This document shows, piece by piece, positions 7,495 through 9,512 of a stretch of DNA of 9,512 bases. Below the pieces are notes generated by a model. The model saw only the letters and a program-made list of their open reading frames with translations, made no database searches and was not told where the DNA came from. The position numbers and the translations under genes were made by a program. The DNA is from JBEIDK01 sp040383485. Its GTDB lineage: Bacteria > Bacteroidota > Bacteroidia > UBA4408. Location: NCBI GenBank assembly GCA_040383485.1, contig JBEIDK010000129.1, forward strand, positions 1-9,512, read 5' to 3'. Every line of letters begins with the position of its first letter. The stretch's first letter is position 1.

Positions 7495-7519
7495 AAAAAA
7501 TATTTAACTGATATTTTTT
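7495..7519 (+). terminator. Weak A/T-only hairpin, possible terminator after the receptor gene
   Basis: AAAAAATAT (7495-7503) and ATATTTTTT (7511-7519) form a perfect 9-bp inverted repeat around TTAACTG, eight bases after the receptor stop, and the 3' arm is U-rich. With no G/C pair the stem is weak. It may only slow polymerase, leaving read-through into comEC possible. Confidence 0.3.
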
Positions 7520-7557
7520 TGAAAATAAAATTATGACTACTTTCATTTTTAAGCTAG

Positions 7558-9512
7558 ATGATTGTTTGGTCCAAAATACCTTTTCTAAGAATGCTTATTC
7601 CTTTATTATTAGGAATAACATTAGGCTTATTTTCAAAAATTCACCCTTATATATTTTGGATTTTTGGAATTGCAATCTTAATATTTTGGATTTCCTTTTT
7701 TATTTCAAATAAGCTTGACAAAAAATACCTCAAGGGCATTTGCTACATGAGCACTTTAATGCTTTTAGGTTTGGTCTTAGTTACCATCAGCAAGCGGCAT
7801 TGGATGATTAATTACTATAACCAAAAGCTTACCAAAAGTGATTTATTAATTATAAAAATTACTGAACCTTTAGTTGAAAAGAGGCAGAGTTTAAAAACTT
7901 TTGGTGAAGTAAAATTTATAAAATCTAATGAAGGTATTAGGAAGGTAAATGGTAAAATAGTTTTGTATTTTGCAAAGTGTATCAAGGCCAAAAAATTAAA
8001 GTATGGCGACATTGTAATAATAAGAAACAACATTCAACAGTTAAAGGACGCACCAAATCCATTTGAGTTTAGTCCTAAAGATTATTTAGGATATAGAGCA
8101 ATTTATGAAAGTTGTTATCTAAAAGAAAGCCATTGGAAAAAAGTAAATATTAAACAAACCTTTGACATTGTAGATAATTGCTACAAAGCCCGCGAATATT
8201 GCTTAAGAGTCTTTAAACAAAATGGTTTAGAAGGTGATGAGTTTGCTGTAGCATCGGCAATGATTGTTGGTTTTGAAGATGAGTTAAAACCTGAAATAAT
8301 TAGTTATTTTTCTGCATCAGGTGCAATGCATTTACTATCAGTTTCAGGGCTGCACATTGCGTTTGTGTATATTATTCTAAGCTTTATGCTGAAGCCATTG
8401 GAGCGCTTTAAAAAAGGAAAATATTTTGGTTTTATCATTTGCATTTTTGTCTTGTGGTTCTATGCCATAGTCACCGGATTTTCTGCCCCAGTTGTTCGTT
8501 CTGCAATTATGTTTTCAATGGTTGTGTATGCAAAGTCATTCAATAAATATTTAAACATGTTTAATGTTTTAGGCTTTGCTGGCTTTTTCATTCTCATTTT
8601 CGACCCTCTTTCTATTGCCGATGTAGGCTTTCAACTTTCTTTTTTAGCCTTATTAAGTATTTTAATTATTCAGCCAATAATTTCCGAATTATATTTTTCT
8701 AAAAACTGGGCAATACAGAAATCATGGGAAATTACCAGCGTTTCAATATCAGCAACAATAGGTACAATACCGCTTACATTCTATTATTTTCATCAATTCC
8801 CTAATTACTTTCTATTGGTTAACTTATTAGTAATTCCGTTAAGTACTTTATTGCTATATACTGGTTTTGCTGTTATTATTTTTTCGTGGATGCCTTTTGT
8901 CCCTTGGGTGCTAACTCAGTTTCTAAAATATATTACCATCACATTAAATTACTTGTTAAAGCTAGATGAGTCTTTGCCAGGTTCTGTTACTACAAATATT
9001 CAATTCAACGAAATTGAAACAATCTTATTATTTATTTCGGTAGTATTTCTATGTATTTATATGTACCTTAAGCATTATAGGTTTATCATATATTCTGGTG
9101 TATCATTTATTGGTTTTTTTATCTGTGGCTTTTGCTTTTATATTCCTCATGTTTCTCAAAAAAAATTAATAATTTATAGTATTAATAAACATTTAGGTAT
9201 TGATTATTTTGATGGAAATAAAACATTTTTTATTAGCGATACAGCATTAAAAAACTCAATAATTGACTTGAGGTACCATGTGTTTCCTAATAGAATTAGA
9301 AATTATATTTATACAACACATACAATTGATTTAGATGGTAATCACTACACTAATAGTTTTGTAAAGCACAGTGAGTTCTTAAAGTGTAACACTAAAACCA
9401 TAGCTATTGCAAAGGAGAACGTTTACCAACTAAAGCATTCAAAAAAAATAAATATTGATTATTTACTAATCGCATTAAATTTTAATGGGAATTTAAAAGC
9501 AATTGATAGTAA
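7558..9512 (+). CDS. comEC: ComEC/Rec2-family DNA-uptake channel protein (partial, 3' end outside window)
   Basis: ComEC is the inner-membrane channel that passes single-stranded DNA into the cytoplasm during natural transformation. The frame is open for 651 codons to the window edge. The start is fixed by an in-frame TAG directly before the ATG. The N-terminal part has two to three membrane segments (about 10-75), then a DUF4131-like soluble domain ending in APNPFEFSPKDYLGYR (165-180). The Competence domain follows: GAMHLLSVSGLHIAF (255-269), TGFSAPVVRSA (306-316), DVGFQLSFLA (355-364), and then GTIPLTFYYFHQFPNY. From about residue 535 comes a soluble C-terminal part (KKLIIYSINKHLGIDYFDG) that looks like the start of a metallo-beta-lactamase-like domain but shows no HxHxDH in the visible portion. 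No clear promoter lies in the 70-base gap after the receptor gene, so read-through from there is possible. Confidence 0.92.
   Translation, partial: MIVWSKIPFLRMLIPLLLGITLGLFSKIHPYIFWIFGIAILIFWISFFISNKLDKKYLKGICYMSTLMLLGLVLVTISKRHWMINYYNQKLTKSDLLIIKITEPLVEKRQSLKTFGEVKFIKSNEGIRKVNGKIVLYFAKCIKAKKLKYGDIVIIRNNIQQLKDAPNPFEFSPKDYLGYRAIYESCYLKESHWKKVNIKQTFDIVDNCYKAREYCLRVFKQNGLEGDEFAVASAMIVGFEDELKPEIISYFSASGAMHLLSVSGLHIAFVYIILSFMLKPLERFKKGKYFGFIICIFVLWFYAIVTGFSAPVVRSAIMFSMVVYAKSFNKYLNMFNVLGFAGFFILIFDPLSIADVGFQLSFLALLSILIIQPIISELYFSKNWAIQKSWEITSVSISATIGTIPLTFYYFHQFPNYFLLVNLLVIPLSTLLLYTGFAVIIFSWMPFVPWVLTQFLKYITITLNYLLKLDESLPGSVTTNIQFNEIETILLFISVVFLCIYMYLKHYRFIIYSGVSFIGFFICGFCFYIPHVSQKKLIIYSINKHLGIDYFDGNKTFFISDTALKNSIIDLRYHVFPNRIRNYIYTTHTIDLDGNHYTNSFVKHSEFLKCNTKTIAIAKENVYQLKHSKKINIDYLLIALNFNGNLKAIDS

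Noticed and set aside
7533..7700. Alternative ATG at 7533 as a short gene overlapping the comEC start
   Set aside because: It is out of frame with comEC, ends after a few dozen codons, and resembles nothing. comEC has its own start at 7558, directly after an in-frame stop.
7815..8033. Minus-strand open frame of 72 codons inside comEC
   Set aside because: It is antisense to the DUF4131-like region of comEC; its hydrophobic look comes from the A/T-rich complement.

Overview
The window is low-GC DNA from a member of the Bacteroidota. The evidence is a gldG-type gliding-motility gene, a TonB-dependent receptor that begins with a carboxypeptidase-like regulatory domain, promoters of the Bacteroidota type (TTTG, 19-base spacer, TAnnTTTG), and starts without a Shine-Dalgarno sequence. 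Genus and species cannot be read from the sequence. The genes are densely packed, no stretch above 300 bases lacks one, and I saw no tRNA, rRNA, CRISPR array or insertion sequence.

The layout is divergent from a control region at about 4815-4989. Leftward (minus strand) run four genes: a 96-residue lipoprotein of unknown function (4525-4815), gldG (2818-4509), a YbfF/ABHD11-like alpha/beta hydrolase (1991-2779), and a multi-spanning membrane protein with C-terminal TPRs resembling the TMTC-type GT-C family (1-1914, cut by the window edge). The first three are separated by 15 and 38 bases and look like one operon. The fourth has its own candidate promoter.

Rightward (plus strand) run a TPP riboswitch (4872-4940), a translation-start hairpin that looks like its expression platform (4959-4983), a TonB-dependent receptor (4989-7487), and comEC (7558 to the right edge, incomplete). 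The riboswitch makes the receptor a predicted outer-membrane importer of thiamin or a thiamin compound, even though no thiamin gene is adjacent.

The most interesting part is the control region. The 5' strand of riboswitch helix P2 (GGGGTGC) is perfectly complementary to GCACCCC just before the receptor start. That second element also forms the loop and the closing base pairs of a 10-bp hairpin ending five bases before the ATG. This suggests a switch between two mutually exclusive structures acting on translation. The promoters of the two divergent units overlap in the same roughly 30 bases. Other points of interest are a gldG without gldF beside it, the unknown lipoprotein in gldF's usual place, and a ComEC whose C-terminal domain seems to lack metallo-beta-lactamase metal ligands.
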